From NCBI RefSeq assembly GCF_014926405.1, contig NZ_JACXXJ020000005.1, positions 2,051,001 to 2,115,000 on the forward strand: a stretch of 64,000 nucleotides of DNA. The letters run 5' to 3'. The notes below the pieces were generated by a model. The model was not told where the DNA came from, ran no database searches, and worked only from the letters and a program-made list of their open reading frames with translations. Origin of the DNA: Agrobacterium vitis (lineage in GTDB: Bacteria; Pseudomonadota; Alphaproteobacteria; Rhizobiales; Rhizobiaceae). Positions 55,685-63,731 of the stretch are shown piece by piece. The translations under genes and the position numbers were made by a program. Each line of letters begins with the position of its first letter. The first letter of the stretch is position 1.

Positions 55685-56053
55685 TCAGCGGGACACCTGG
55701 ACCGTCATCTTGCGGGGCCTTGCATTGTCGCCAGTCCCCGGCACGAGGATGGTAATCACGCATTGACCGCCCGACAGCCGCACGGAAAGCAATTGCCCAC
55801 CCGCCTGCTCCACGGCTCTGAGCGCCGCCGAACGGCAATCGACCCTGCCATTGGATTTGCTGTCGTTACTGTCGGAATTGTCGTTGTTCTGATTCTGGTT
55901 CTGCGCCTGGACGATGACAGGTGCAGACGACCCACTGGGGCCAGACACCATCTGCGACATAGGCACGGCATCGGGGACCGGCGTTGTGGTCGCCGGTACC
56001 GTCCAGGCAATAAGCCCGGCTGCGATACTGCCTATGATCGATTTGGATGCCAT
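55685..56053 (-). CDS. PepSY-like periplasmic protein in FeuN position
   Basis: A 122-residue secreted protein: signal peptide (SIIGSIAAGLIAWTVPATT), an Asn/Asp/Ser/Gln-rich linker (~50-70), and a C-terminal PepSY-like alpha/beta unit (CRSAALRAVEQAGGQLLSVRLSGGQCVITILVPG) with two cysteines that could form a disulfide. In S. meliloti a small periplasmic protein, FeuN, encoded upstream of feuPQ restrains FeuQ; position and location fit, although FeuN is shorter. ATG 56053 is preferred over TTG 56056. Identity as FeuN is inference. Confidence 0.75.
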   Translation of the reverse strand: MASKSIIGSIAAGLIAWTVPATTTPVPDAVPMSQMVSGPSGSSAPVIVQAQNQNQNNDNSDSNDSKSNGRVDCRSAALRAVEQAGGQLLSVRLSGGQCVITILVPGTGDNARPRKMTVQVSR

Positions 56054-56232
56054 CAACTGCCACTCTGCCGCATTCGGTTATCGTGGTGTCAGTGTTACCG
56101 AAGAGCGGCTGAATGGCAAATGAATGCATGGTAATCTTGGCCTGTGGCACGATCTGCATGACAGATCTGCGACAGGGCAAGCATTTCAATTTATGAGATT
56201 ATTGGCAGATTGAATGCGATATCCATTGCCGT

Positions 56233-56472
56233 TCAGGGTTTTTCCGGGGGCGGCCGGTTCGCCTGGGGGACGATGGCGTGGCTTGCCACCAGCCGACCAT
56301 AGAGCGCCACCAGCCCGCCCACCGATCCGGCCAGCGCCACCAATCCGTCGGTCAACTGCCCCTGTTCCAGAAGACCTAGCTCGAACCCGCCAAGTTGCAG
56401 GCCGGGCGCCAGGATAGCGACCAGCGCACCCCAGACAGTCTTGGACAGATACCACGGTTTGCCGTCATTCAT
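56233..56472 (-). CDS. small membrane protein downstream of GTA gp15, holin-like
   Basis: A 79-residue protein: a short conserved-looking N-terminus (MNDGKPWYLSKTVWGALV), a first helix (TVWGALVAILAPGLQLGGFELG), a second (LTDGLVALAGSVGGLVALYGRLVA) and a polar Pro-rich tail. Size and two-helix layout are those of class II holins or similar phage membrane proteins. AAGGGA lies ~7 nt before ATG 56472. It is the last gene of the GTA cluster on this strand. A holin role is inference; no endolysin gene lies next to it in the window. Confidence 0.7.
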   Translation of the reverse strand: MNDGKPWYLSKTVWGALVAILAPGLQLGGFELGLLEQGQLTDGLVALAGSVGGLVALYGRLVASHAIVPQANRPPPEKP

Positions 56473-56632
56473 GTCGATTTCCCTTGCTGTTCGGTTGATA
56501 TTTTCGGGTTGAAGATCAGAAAGTGAACTGTGCTTCAGCCGCAATGCCGCTGGCATGACGGCCAATCTGGCGGACCCGGATGGCGAGCGCCGAGGGTGCT
56601 GCGCCAAAGTCTTGGGCCTGCAAAGCGGCGCT

Positions 56633-59600
56633 TTAGGCATAGGCCGCAGAGGTCAGGGTGACGCTGCGCAGCACCGCCTTTCCAGCGTCGAGAATATCGA
56701 GTTGGTAGCGTTCGCTTTCCTCATCGAGCGGAATATCGGATGGCGTCCAATTATCGGCATCGGTGCGGCCGCGTCGGACCCAGCTCAGCGCAATATCGCC
56801 GCTTGCTCCCCGGCTGGCGCGCAGATGCACCGGGGCAAGCGGGGTCAACGCCCGCACTCCGCCGGAAAAGCTGACCGGCCCCTTGGCCGCAAGGCTGGTG
56901 CCAGCGGCCTCGGCGATCCAGTTCAGCGTCAGGCCGATTTCGCTATCGGCAAGGTCAAGCGCCGTCACCGCGTTGTTGAGCAGAACCACCTGCGCGCCCG
57001 AGACCGCGCCCGCCGCCATGGCATCCTCCGTGCCATAGAGACCGCGCAGCAGGCCGGACAATTGCCAAACGCCGCTTTGCAATTCCTCCGCCGTCAGAAA
57101 GCCAATCACCTCCCAGACATCGTTAGCGGCCTTGACCGCCAAGCGGTTGTCGCCATTCAACACCGACAGGCGGGAGCCGGAGGAAAAACTGCCATAGGAC
57201 AGAGTGACACTCAGACGATTGGTCCTATCGAACCGGCCCGACACGCCCGAAGCCAAAGCCGAAGACAGGCTACCAAGCGTCGCAGGCCCTTCCACCACGG
57301 CGCGGGTCGCATAATTCTCGGTCTCGGCGGATGACGACAGTACGATCTTGCGCCAGGGACTTGCATAGGCCGCCGCGCGCGCAAAACTGCCGTCCTCGCC
57401 ATCATCAAGGCGTGGCAGGTCCATCAGCCGCCACAGCGGCGCAAACCCGTCCGAGGCCCGCCCGCTCTGCACCCGCCCGCTGCTGGCAACCGTGATCGCA
57501 CTGGACACCGGCGCTGCCACTTCGGTCAGTTCCAACGACAGCGTGCTGCTGTCTTCGATCCGGGTGATCAGGAACCGGCCGGATGGCCCTTCCGGCAAGG
57601 TCAGCACGTCACCGGGCTGAAGCGCCAGCTGCGAGGGCGACAGCGACAGGGTCAGGCTGCGCCGCCCGATCCGGTGATCGCGCAATTGCGTTTCAACCAC
57701 GGCCAAAGCGCTCGCCTCATCGAGCACCCCGGGCAGATCGCTGGATAAAAGCTTCGCGGATGTTCCCACCACGCGGCGCGAGCGGACACTGGCATCCTCG
57801 TAATCATTGGCGGGATCGTAAAAATCCAATACGGCCTGCCCAGCGTAATCGGTGCTGTCGCCCCGGGTCTCGGTCCAGAACGGCTCATCTTCGGTATCAA
57901 CGAAAACCCGGGTTTCGATGGCCTTCAGGCTGGCGGCCTGGCGGGAGCGGAACCGCAGCACGGCACCGTCCTCGATCACGTCGATCAGGAAAGCCTCGGT
58001 CAGCGGCTCGATCAGGCTACGGGCCGAGGATATATCGCCCTGCACATAGCCCGAGAGATCGCCGGTGACGGCGGACACATCGTAATCGGTAAAGCCGCAA
58101 TCTTCCAATATCGCGGCAATCACCTCGGCCAGCGTGCCGCCGCCCAGCCGCCCGTTCAGCCAATGGCCGCTGCGCCAATTGTCGCCATCAGCAAACAGAT
58201 CAGTATCATAGGGAAAGGCCGGAAAGGGCCGGCTATCCCAGGTCCAGAGAAAGATATGATCGGCATCGACCATGCCAGCGGGTGCCGCTTCCCCCTGCCA
58301 ATAGCCCAGATGCGCCTCCAGAAACCGCCGCTGCATGGCATCCGAGCGCATGCCGGAAGAGAAATAGGGAAGCGCATTTTCCGAGGATTTCGGATCGGGA
58401 AACACGTTCGGCTGGTTGGCACCACGCTCCACCGCCGGGCAGCCCAATTCGGTAAACCAGATCGGTTTCTGCTTCGGCATCCAGGCGCTTGGCGCGGAAA
58501 GCTCAACACCGCCGACCCTGTTGTAATGGTGGTTTTCCCACCAGGACTGAATGTCCTTATAGCGATAGACCCAGGGCTTGCCCGCCAGCCCATCCGTAAT
58601 GGCGGCACGCTCGCGTTTCTTACGGGCGACAAGACTTGGATAATACCAGTCATAGCCCTCCCCGGCGGCAATCTGCGCCTGCATGGCCGTCCTGTCATCG
58701 GCAATGGTGAAGCTATCAGGATTGTCAGCGGTGAAATCCGCGTCATTCCAATCCGACAGCGGCATGTAATTGTCGATGCCTACAGCGTCGATGGCCGCGC
58801 AGGCCCAGAGCGGATCGAGATGGAAGAACACATCGCCGGACCCGTCATCAGGGTGATAGCCGAAATACTCGCTCCAATCGGCCCCGTAGGTCAGCTTGGT
58901 CTGGCTCCCCAGAATGGCGCGCACATCCTCAGCCAGCCGCATCAAGGCGGCAACGAAGGGAAAGCTGTTGCCCGCACCGCGCAGGGTGGTCAGGCCCTTC
59001 AGTTCCGAGCCGATCACGAAACTGTCCACCCCACCCGCCGCCTTGGCCAGCAGCGCAGAATGCAGCACCAGCCGCCGATAGCCGCTATCGCGGCCGTTCT
59101 TGTTGCCGGTATAAAGGATCGTGGTGCCGAGCACGAAGAAATCATCGACCGTGGTCTTGCCCATGAAGGCCTCGATGATGGCGTCCACCGCGTCCGTGCC
59201 ATCAGGCGAGCCGGCAAGATCAGGGGCCGGTGAACAGGTGATGCGCCCACGCCAGGGATAGGCCGCCTGTTCTGTCCCGCCATAAGGATCAGTCAGTCCG
59301 TTATCTGAGGGAATATCCATCATCACAAAAGGATAGAGGCAGGTGGCAATGCCCCGGCTGTTCAGATCCTTGATCGCCTCAATCACGCTTTTATCGCTCG
59401 GTGTGCCGCCATAGGCGGGGCCGCCACCGTTCTGGCTGACTAGCCGGGCCTGTGAGCGCCCAATGCCCGCAACACTCCAGGCGCGGCTCTCCTCGTCACG
59501 CCTCGCCACTTCGACACCCGGCACGATGGCGCATTGATCGGCCCGCAGATCGGTGCCGAACCAGCTGACAACAAGGGCGGCACGGACGAGATTGGGACAC

Positions 59601-60373
59601 ACCGCCTGCAATTCATCCAGCGAGGCCTGCCAATCCGTGGCGGCCACCAGCGTGTTGCGGTTGATGATCCGCTCTTCGCCATCGCCGGTTTCCTCGGTAA
59701 TGGCTTTCGTCGCATAGCCATGCTCGGTGGCACCGGGAATGATGGTCACAGCCCTGACCTGGCTTTCCAGCACGCCCAACGAGCGGATCACCTCGAATTG
59801 CAGCACGGGAAGACGGTTGCCGTAATCATCAAGCGGCAGGCGCTCAAACACCACATAGGCGACGCCGCGATAGGCGGGCGCATTGCCCTCGCCCTGTTTG
59901 GCGGCAATCAGCGGATCGACGCCCTGATCCTCACTGCCAGGATAAAAGCGCATCTCAACCTCGGTCAGATCCACTTCCTCACCATCGGCCCAGACCCGAC
60001 GGATCGCCGCCACAGGGCCTTCGCACAAAGCCAGCGCCAGATTTCCGTAATAATCATAACTCTTGGTCTTGCTGCCGGTGGATTTACTGCCGGAGGTTTC
60101 GGTGGTGGTCTTTTCCTCAAACCGCGTCGCCCAAATCAGCGTGCCGCCAATGCGCACCGTGCCATAGGCCCGGTTCAGCGCCGTGCCTTCGCTGGCCCCA
60201 CCGATCCGCGCCGACGACAGATGCGAGCCAGACGTGGTGGAGCTGCCGTTGATCAGCGCCTGATCGACCATATTGCCAGCCAGCGACCCGACGGCGCGGC
60301 CCAGCATGGTGCCGACCGACCCGAATATGCCGCCGATGGCCGCACCGGCTGCCTGGAAAACAAGAGTTGCCAT
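56633..60373 (-). CDS. GTA host-specificity/tail fibre protein gp15
   Basis: Very large baseplate/tail-tip protein, 1246 residues, the hallmark of Rhodobacter-type gene transfer agents. A hydrophobic Gly-rich N-terminus (FQAAGAAIGGIFGSVGTMLGRAVG) is followed by the fibre-hub part, a TIM-barrel-like domain (~425-740: AEDVRAILGSQTKLTYGADWSEYFGYHPDDGSGDVFFHLDPLWAC, PIWFTELGCPAVERGANQPN), and C-terminal phage tail/fibronectin-like sections. GGAGAAG lies upstream of ATG 60373, three bases after the gp14 stop. It likely contacts the recipient cell surface. Confidence 0.94.
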   Translation of the reverse strand: MATLVFQAAGAAIGGIFGSVGTMLGRAVGSLAGNMVDQALINGSSTTSGSHLSSARIGGASEGTALNRAYGTVRIGGTLIWATRFEEKTTTETSGSKSTGSKTKSYDYYGNLALALCEGPVAAIRRVWADGEEVDLTEVEMRFYPGSEDQGVDPLIAAKQGEGNAPAYRGVAYVVFERLPLDDYGNRLPVLQFEVIRSLGVLESQVRAVTIIPGATEHGYATKAITEETGDGEERIINRNTLVAATDWQASLDELQAVCPNLVRAALVVSWFGTDLRADQCAIVPGVEVARRDEESRAWSVAGIGRSQARLVSQNGGGPAYGGTPSDKSVIEAIKDLNSRGIATCLYPFVMMDIPSDNGLTDPYGGTEQAAYPWRGRITCSPAPDLAGSPDGTDAVDAIIEAFMGKTTVDDFFVLGTTILYTGNKNGRDSGYRRLVLHSALLAKAAGGVDSFVIGSELKGLTTLRGAGNSFPFVAALMRLAEDVRAILGSQTKLTYGADWSEYFGYHPDDGSGDVFFHLDPLWACAAIDAVGIDNYMPLSDWNDADFTADNPDSFTIADDRTAMQAQIAAGEGYDWYYPSLVARKKRERAAITDGLAGKPWVYRYKDIQSWWENHHYNRVGGVELSAPSAWMPKQKPIWFTELGCPAVERGANQPNVFPDPKSSENALPYFSSGMRSDAMQRRFLEAHLGYWQGEAAPAGMVDADHIFLWTWDSRPFPAFPYDTDLFADGDNWRSGHWLNGRLGGGTLAEVIAAILEDCGFTDYDVSAVTGDLSGYVQGDISSARSLIEPLTEAFLIDVIEDGAVLRFRSRQAASLKAIETRVFVDTEDEPFWTETRGDSTDYAGQAVLDFYDPANDYEDASVRSRRVVGTSAKLLSSDLPGVLDEASALAVVETQLRDHRIGRRSLTLSLSPSQLALQPGDVLTLPEGPSGRFLITRIEDSSTLSLELTEVAAPVSSAITVASSGRVQSGRASDGFAPLWRLMDLPRLDDGEDGSFARAAAYASPWRKIVLSSSAETENYATRAVVEGPATLGSLSSALASGVSGRFDRTNRLSVTLSYGSFSSGSRLSVLNGDNRLAVKAANDVWEVIGFLTAEELQSGVWQLSGLLRGLYGTEDAMAAGAVSGAQVVLLNNAVTALDLADSEIGLTLNWIAEAAGTSLAAKGPVSFSGGVRALTPLAPVHLRASRGASGDIALSWVRRGRTDADNWTPSDIPLDEESERYQLDILDAGKAVLRSVTLTSAAYA

Positions 60374-60376
60374 CGA

Positions 60377-60811
60377 TCACTTCTCCGGAAAACGATAGAC
60401 GCCCGCGACACGCCGCCGCCAGGCGGGCACCAGAGCGGAGCGAACCACCGCCGCCTGCTCATAGGCGTGAATGAAATGCTGGTCGGGTGCCAAAAGCCCC
60501 AGATGCTTGGCGGCGTAATGGGCGCGAAACCGGAAGACCAGGAGATCGCCGGGCAAGGCCTCGCCAAAGCTGTCGATCGAGATGAAATGCCGCCCCGCCG
60601 CCTCAATCAACCGGTCCTCTCCCGACCGCTCGGCCCAATCAGGCGCATAGGCAGGCGTTACCTCTGGCTCCTGCCCATAAAGCTCCCGCCAGATGCCTCG
60701 GACCAAGCCAAGACAATCGCAACCGACGCCCTTGGTGGAGGCCTGATGGCGATAGGGCGTACCAATCCAACCCTCGGCGAGGGTGAGGACATCCGTGTTG
60801 ATGGAGGGCAT
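60377..60811 (-). CDS. GTA NlpC/P60 family peptidase gp14
   Basis: Cell-wall peptidase of the GTA tail, 144 residues. NlpC/P60 catalytic Cys in GVGCDCLGLVRGIWRELYG, His in AAKHLGLLAPDQHFIHAYE. In GTAs this protein is thought to open the recipient's peptidoglycan during DNA entry. ATG 60811 is set by GAGGGGG ~5 nt upstream; the frame runs further up but overlaps gp13. It lies 10 nt after gp13 and 3 nt before gp15. Confidence 0.93.
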   Translation of the reverse strand: MPSINTDVLTLAEGWIGTPYRHQASTKGVGCDCLGLVRGIWRELYGQEPEVTPAYAPDWAERSGEDRLIEAAGRHFISIDSFGEALPGDLLVFRFRAHYAAKHLGLLAPDQHFIHAYEQAAVVRSALVPAWRRRVAGVYRFPEK

Positions 60812-60821
60812 GCAATCCCCC

Positions 60822-61712
60822 TCACTCAAACAGCACCGACCCGTCATGGGTCGTCTGGCCGCTGACATAGGAATAGGCGAAATCGCTGCCAGGCATATGC
60901 GGGAAGCCCCGGAAGTTGGCGGCGTTGGCAAAGCTGTCGTGGCAGGTGGCGAAGCGTTTGTCGCAGCCGATGGTAACGGTCAGTGCATCGCCCGGTGACA
61001 ATGTCACTTCCAAGGGCAGCCACAATGTCAGCTCTGTGCCGTCCTCACCGGGGCGGCTGGTCTCGACCTCGGCGGTCAGGCCGGTCTCGGCCCCTGATGT
61101 GACAGTGATCCGGCCATAGCGGAAATGGTCGTCGCCATAGGCATCCAGCCCCGAAACGATGAGCCGGTCGGACCCGCTCATACTCACCAGAACAGCGCTG
61201 ACGGTGCGGCCCTCAATGCTCAAGTCGATACCGCAACGATTATCGCCCAGGCTGGCATCGCAGCGACGGCCAAGTGTGCGGCCCTGGTCCTGGGAGAGCT
61301 TGGCGGCAAAGCTGCGCAATTCGGCGGTAAACTGCCCCGTTTGGCGCTTGACCTCGCCAACATCCTGCACCTTGAGCAGAACATGCTGGTCCGGCACCTG
61401 CCAGTTGACACGGTAGACCTCGATGCGCGCCCCATCATAGCGCCCGGCAATCAGATCGGCTTCGGTAATCACCTCGCTGGAAAAACCACCGGCAACTTCG
61501 GAGGTCGGAGCCGACAAGGTGTTTTCCGCCTCACCATCGCTGGCGGAAAAACCGCTGGCGGCATGAAACAGCGTGCCGCGCAGGGTCAGATCCCGGTCAT
61601 GATCGGTAAAGCCCAACACCAGCCCATCGCTGCGGGTGACGCGCCAGCAGGTGCAGAGCGTCGTGGCGTCGCCCGCCAGATGGCGCGCCAAAGCGGCATC
61701 GATTGTCCTCAT
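60822..61712 (-). CDS. GTA baseplate protein gp13 (DUF2163)
   Basis: Tail hub protein, 296 residues, with an N-terminal DUF2163 region (LARHLAGDATTLCTCWRVTRSDGLVLGFTDHDRDL) and the C-terminal signature GCDKRFATCHDSFANAANFRGFPHMPGSD. The conserved cysteines (CTC, RCDA, RCG, GCDK, TCH) may hold a metal or Fe-S site, as proposed for GTA baseplate proteins. ATG 61712 overlaps the gp12 stop by 4 nt. Confidence 0.93.
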   Translation of the reverse strand: MRTIDAALARHLAGDATTLCTCWRVTRSDGLVLGFTDHDRDLTLRGTLFHAASGFSASDGEAENTLSAPTSEVAGGFSSEVITEADLIAGRYDGARIEVYRVNWQVPDQHVLLKVQDVGEVKRQTGQFTAELRSFAAKLSQDQGRTLGRRCDASLGDNRCGIDLSIEGRTVSAVLVSMSGSDRLIVSGLDAYGDDHFRYGRITVTSGAETGLTAEVETSRPGEDGTELTLWLPLEVTLSPGDALTVTIGCDKRFATCHDSFANAANFRGFPHMPGSDFAYSYVSGQTTHDGSVLFE

Positions 61713-62344
61713 GGAAGGATCTCCGTCAGCGAAATGGAGGGAATGCTGCCAGCATTAAAGGCTTCGAGATTGATCTCGATCCGGTCAGTATCGAAACGCA
61801 CCGGCACGTCGAATTGAAAGCCCGCCCTGATAACGGCACCAGACATAGGAATAAAATCCTGATTAAATGTCACCAGCCCGGTGGTGCTATCGCAGACGAA
61901 GCCGTTGACCGGCACACCATCCACCGAGATCAACACCGTGCCATCGACCGGCTTGGCAATGGTGCGGTTCCAGCCGCCACCGGCATCGCCATAGGTCTTG
62001 ACCAGTTGAAAGCTGGTGGTGACGCCATCGCCGATGCCGATCTGCTGGTCTTCAGCGCTTATCGCCCGGCCCGGCCCGGCAGAATTGGCATCCAGCGGAT
62101 CTCGAAACCGGAACCCGGCCATCTGGCCACCGCGCGCCTCGAAAAACTCCAGTATCGTGTAGAGATCGGCAAGCGATTTCACTCCCGATCCGGCGTCATA
62201 GCTGCGGCGCGAATTGGCCCAGCGCTGGTTGCGCACTTCGCGCCCATTCGACAGGTTGACAATATCCGTGCGCCGCACCGGCCCGCCGCTGGTTGAAAGC
62301 GACACGCGCAGCGGAAAGCGCACCTCGTGAAAGGCGGTTGCCAT
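61709..62344 (-). CDS. GTA distal tail protein gp12 (DUF2460)
   Basis: Distal tail component, 211 residues, DUF2460 family: FHEVRFPLRVSLSTSGGPVRRTDIVNLSNGREVRNQRWANSRRSYDAG at the N-terminus, FEARGGQMAGFRFRDPLD in the middle, and a beta-rich C-terminal half. AGGTGA lies upstream of ATG 62344. It is 9 nt after gp11 and overlaps gp13. Confidence 0.93.
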   Translation of the reverse strand: MATAFHEVRFPLRVSLSTSGGPVRRTDIVNLSNGREVRNQRWANSRRSYDAGSGVKSLADLYTILEFFEARGGQMAGFRFRDPLDANSAGPGRAISAEDQQIGIGDGVTTSFQLVKTYGDAGGGWNRTIAKPVDGTVLISVDGVPVNGFVCDSTTGLVTFNQDFIPMSGAVIRAGFQFDVPVRFDTDRIEINLEAFNAGSIPSISLTEILP

Positions 62345-62353
62345 GGTTTCACC

Positions 62354-62953
62354 TCACAAATTGCGCTGACCGCGCTTGACGGAACGCGCCAGCAGGCTGG
62401 AAATCTGCGACTGGCTCTTGGTGAAGCTCGACGCATCCTGGGTGGTGACGTTGACATTGACCTGCGTGCCGGAGGAGCCGCCGCCCTGGGTGGCAACCCC
62501 AAGCGAACCGTCCGAACCGCGTTTCAGCGGCAGGATCGCCTCGCTGCCCGCCTCACCCATCAGCCCGGTATTGCCGCCATCCATGCCGAAATAGGTGGGG
62601 CTGGACACCACCCCACCTGACGCAAAAGGCGTGATCGAGCCGGGCACGCCGCCCTTCTCGAAGGCAAACAGCGAGCTGATCCCCGATGAAAGGCTGGATG
62701 TGGCGCTGGAGGCCAGCGACGACAGACTGCTTTGCAGCGGTTGCAGCCCGGATGACAGGGTAATGCTGGACAATTGGCTCGCCAGCGATTTCAGCGTGTC
62801 TTCCAGATCGCCACCGCCGCTCGTGGCGGATTTCAACGCTGATGTCAGCGCGCTGCCAAAGCTTTTCGAGCGGCTTTCCAGATCGTCGAGGGTCTTGGTC
62901 GCCCCGGAAGCATCGAGATCGATCCCGAAGGACAGGGTTTCGTCATCGGCCAT
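62354..62953 (-). CDS. GTA short tail tape measure protein gp11
   Basis: A 199-residue Ser/Gly/Leu-rich protein (LKSLASQLSSITLSSGLQPLQSSLSSLASSATSSLSS) with a C-terminal tail-tape-measure signature FEKGGVPGSITPFASGGVVSSPTYFGMDGGNTGLMGEAGSEAILPLKRG. Far shorter than phage tape measures, as in other GTAs with short tails. Upstream lies the mosaic repeat separating it from the rcc01693-type gene. Confidence 0.9.
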   Translation of the reverse strand: MADDETLSFGIDLDASGATKTLDDLESRSKSFGSALTSALKSATSGGGDLEDTLKSLASQLSSITLSSGLQPLQSSLSSLASSATSSLSSGISSLFAFEKGGVPGSITPFASGGVVSSPTYFGMDGGNTGLMGEAGSEAILPLKRGSDGSLGVATQGGGSSGTQVNVNVTTQDASSFTKSQSQISSLLARSVKRGQRNL

Positions 62954-62965
62954 GGTCTACCTCTT

Positions 62966-63069
62966 CTAGAGTCTGTCAGGTTCAGATTGAACCAGACAGA
63001 CTCTCGATTCCTTTGTTTGAGTTTGTCTTTTCGGGAAAACCGGATTCCACTTTTCCCTGACAAACTCTA
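62966..63069. repeat. mosaic hairpin repeat inside GTA cluster (RIME-like), copy 2
   Basis: Hairpin 1: AGAGTCTGTC-A-GGTTCA / TGAACC-A-GACAGACTCT (62968-63004), 16 paired bases with one A-A mismatch. Hairpin 2: GAGTTTGTC (63019-63027) pairs with GACAAACTC (63059-63067) around a loop with GGGAAAACCGGATTCCACTTTTCC, resembling the loop of the copy at 52581. Its right end supplies the stop codon of the neighbouring gene. Confidence 0.75.
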
Positions 63070-63288
63070 TGTTGCGGTCAGGAAAGCATGGTCAGGATAG
63101 CGGGCCATCAGCACCTCCAGATCGGCACGGGCAAGCTCAGTGCGGGCGGTGGCGACGGGGCGAAACGCCCCGCTCATGGCGGCGAATTCACGCGGGGTCA
63201 GCGCCCAGAAGGCCTGCGGGGTCAGCCGCAGCAGGTGAAATCCGGCATGCATCACCGCCTCCCAGGGAAAGGGAGGCGGCTTTGCCAT
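63067..63288 (-). CDS. GTA rcc01693-family small tail protein
   Basis: A 73-residue protein (MAKPPPFPWEAVMHAGFHLLRLTPQAFWALTPREFAAMSGAF) of the rcc01693 (DUF2376-type) family found between gp10 and gp11 in GTAs, probably a tape-measure chaperone-like protein by analogy with phage gene order. ATG 63288 is preferred; a TTG at 63315 would overlap the gp10 stop. The last codon and TAG stop lie at the edge of the mosaic repeat (63067-63069). Confidence 0.87.
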   Translation of the reverse strand: MAKPPPFPWEAVMHAGFHLLRLTPQAFWALTPREFAAMSGAFRPVATARTELARADLEVLMARYPDHAFLTAT

Positions 63289-63311
63289 GTCGGATCGACC
63301 CGCTGCGGCAC

Positions 63312-63731
63312 TCAAGGGCGGGCGGGATCGCCCTCCATGGCCGGGGCGTGGCCGGTCGAGGTGTGGCCGGTCGAAGCCGCCTGATCAGCAGTTCCAAACG
63401 TAACGAGCAGCAATTCGCGGACAATGGCGACGCAGGCCGCAAGCCCACCCTCGACGCACATGTCGGCGACATCCTCATCGGCGCAACAATTGCCGCCGCC
63501 CCGCAAACCGACCGCCAGAATGCGGATCAGGTCGCGGCTGGAAAGCTTGCCGCTGGAAAACCGCAGGGCAAGATCCGCCAGACTGTCGGCGGCAAAGGCG
63601 GTTTCCAATTCGGCCAGCGCGCCCAGCGTCAGGCATAAAATCCGCCGCTCGCCATCAATCACCGCTTCCACTTCGCCGCGCCTGCGGTTGGCGCGCACGC
63701 CCATACTAACATTCCCCGTCCCCCCGTTCAT
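63312..63731 (-). CDS. GTA family protein gp10 (tail assembly)
   Basis: A 139-residue protein of the GTA gp10 family: GVRANRRRGEVEAVIDGERRILCLTLGALAELETAFAADSL at the N-terminus and RFSSGKLSSRDLIRILAVGLRGGG in the middle, a pattern shared with phage tail-assembly chaperones. The C-terminal ~20 residues contain a short repeat (STGHTSTGH) that is probably lineage specific. ATG 63731 overlaps the gp9 stop by 4 nt. Confidence 0.9.
   Translation of the reverse strand: MNGGTGNVSMGVRANRRRGEVEAVIDGERRILCLTLGALAELETAFAADSLADLALRFSSGKLSSRDLIRILAVGLRGGGNCCADEDVADMCVEGGLAACVAIVRELLLVTFGTADQAASTGHTSTGHAPAMEGDPARP

Noticed and set aside
58163..60865. Long antisense frames opposite GTA gp15 and gp14 (about 356 and 443 codons)
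   Set aside because: Codon-bias shadows of the gp15 and gp14 genes; sequences are His/Arg/Pro-rich without domain features.
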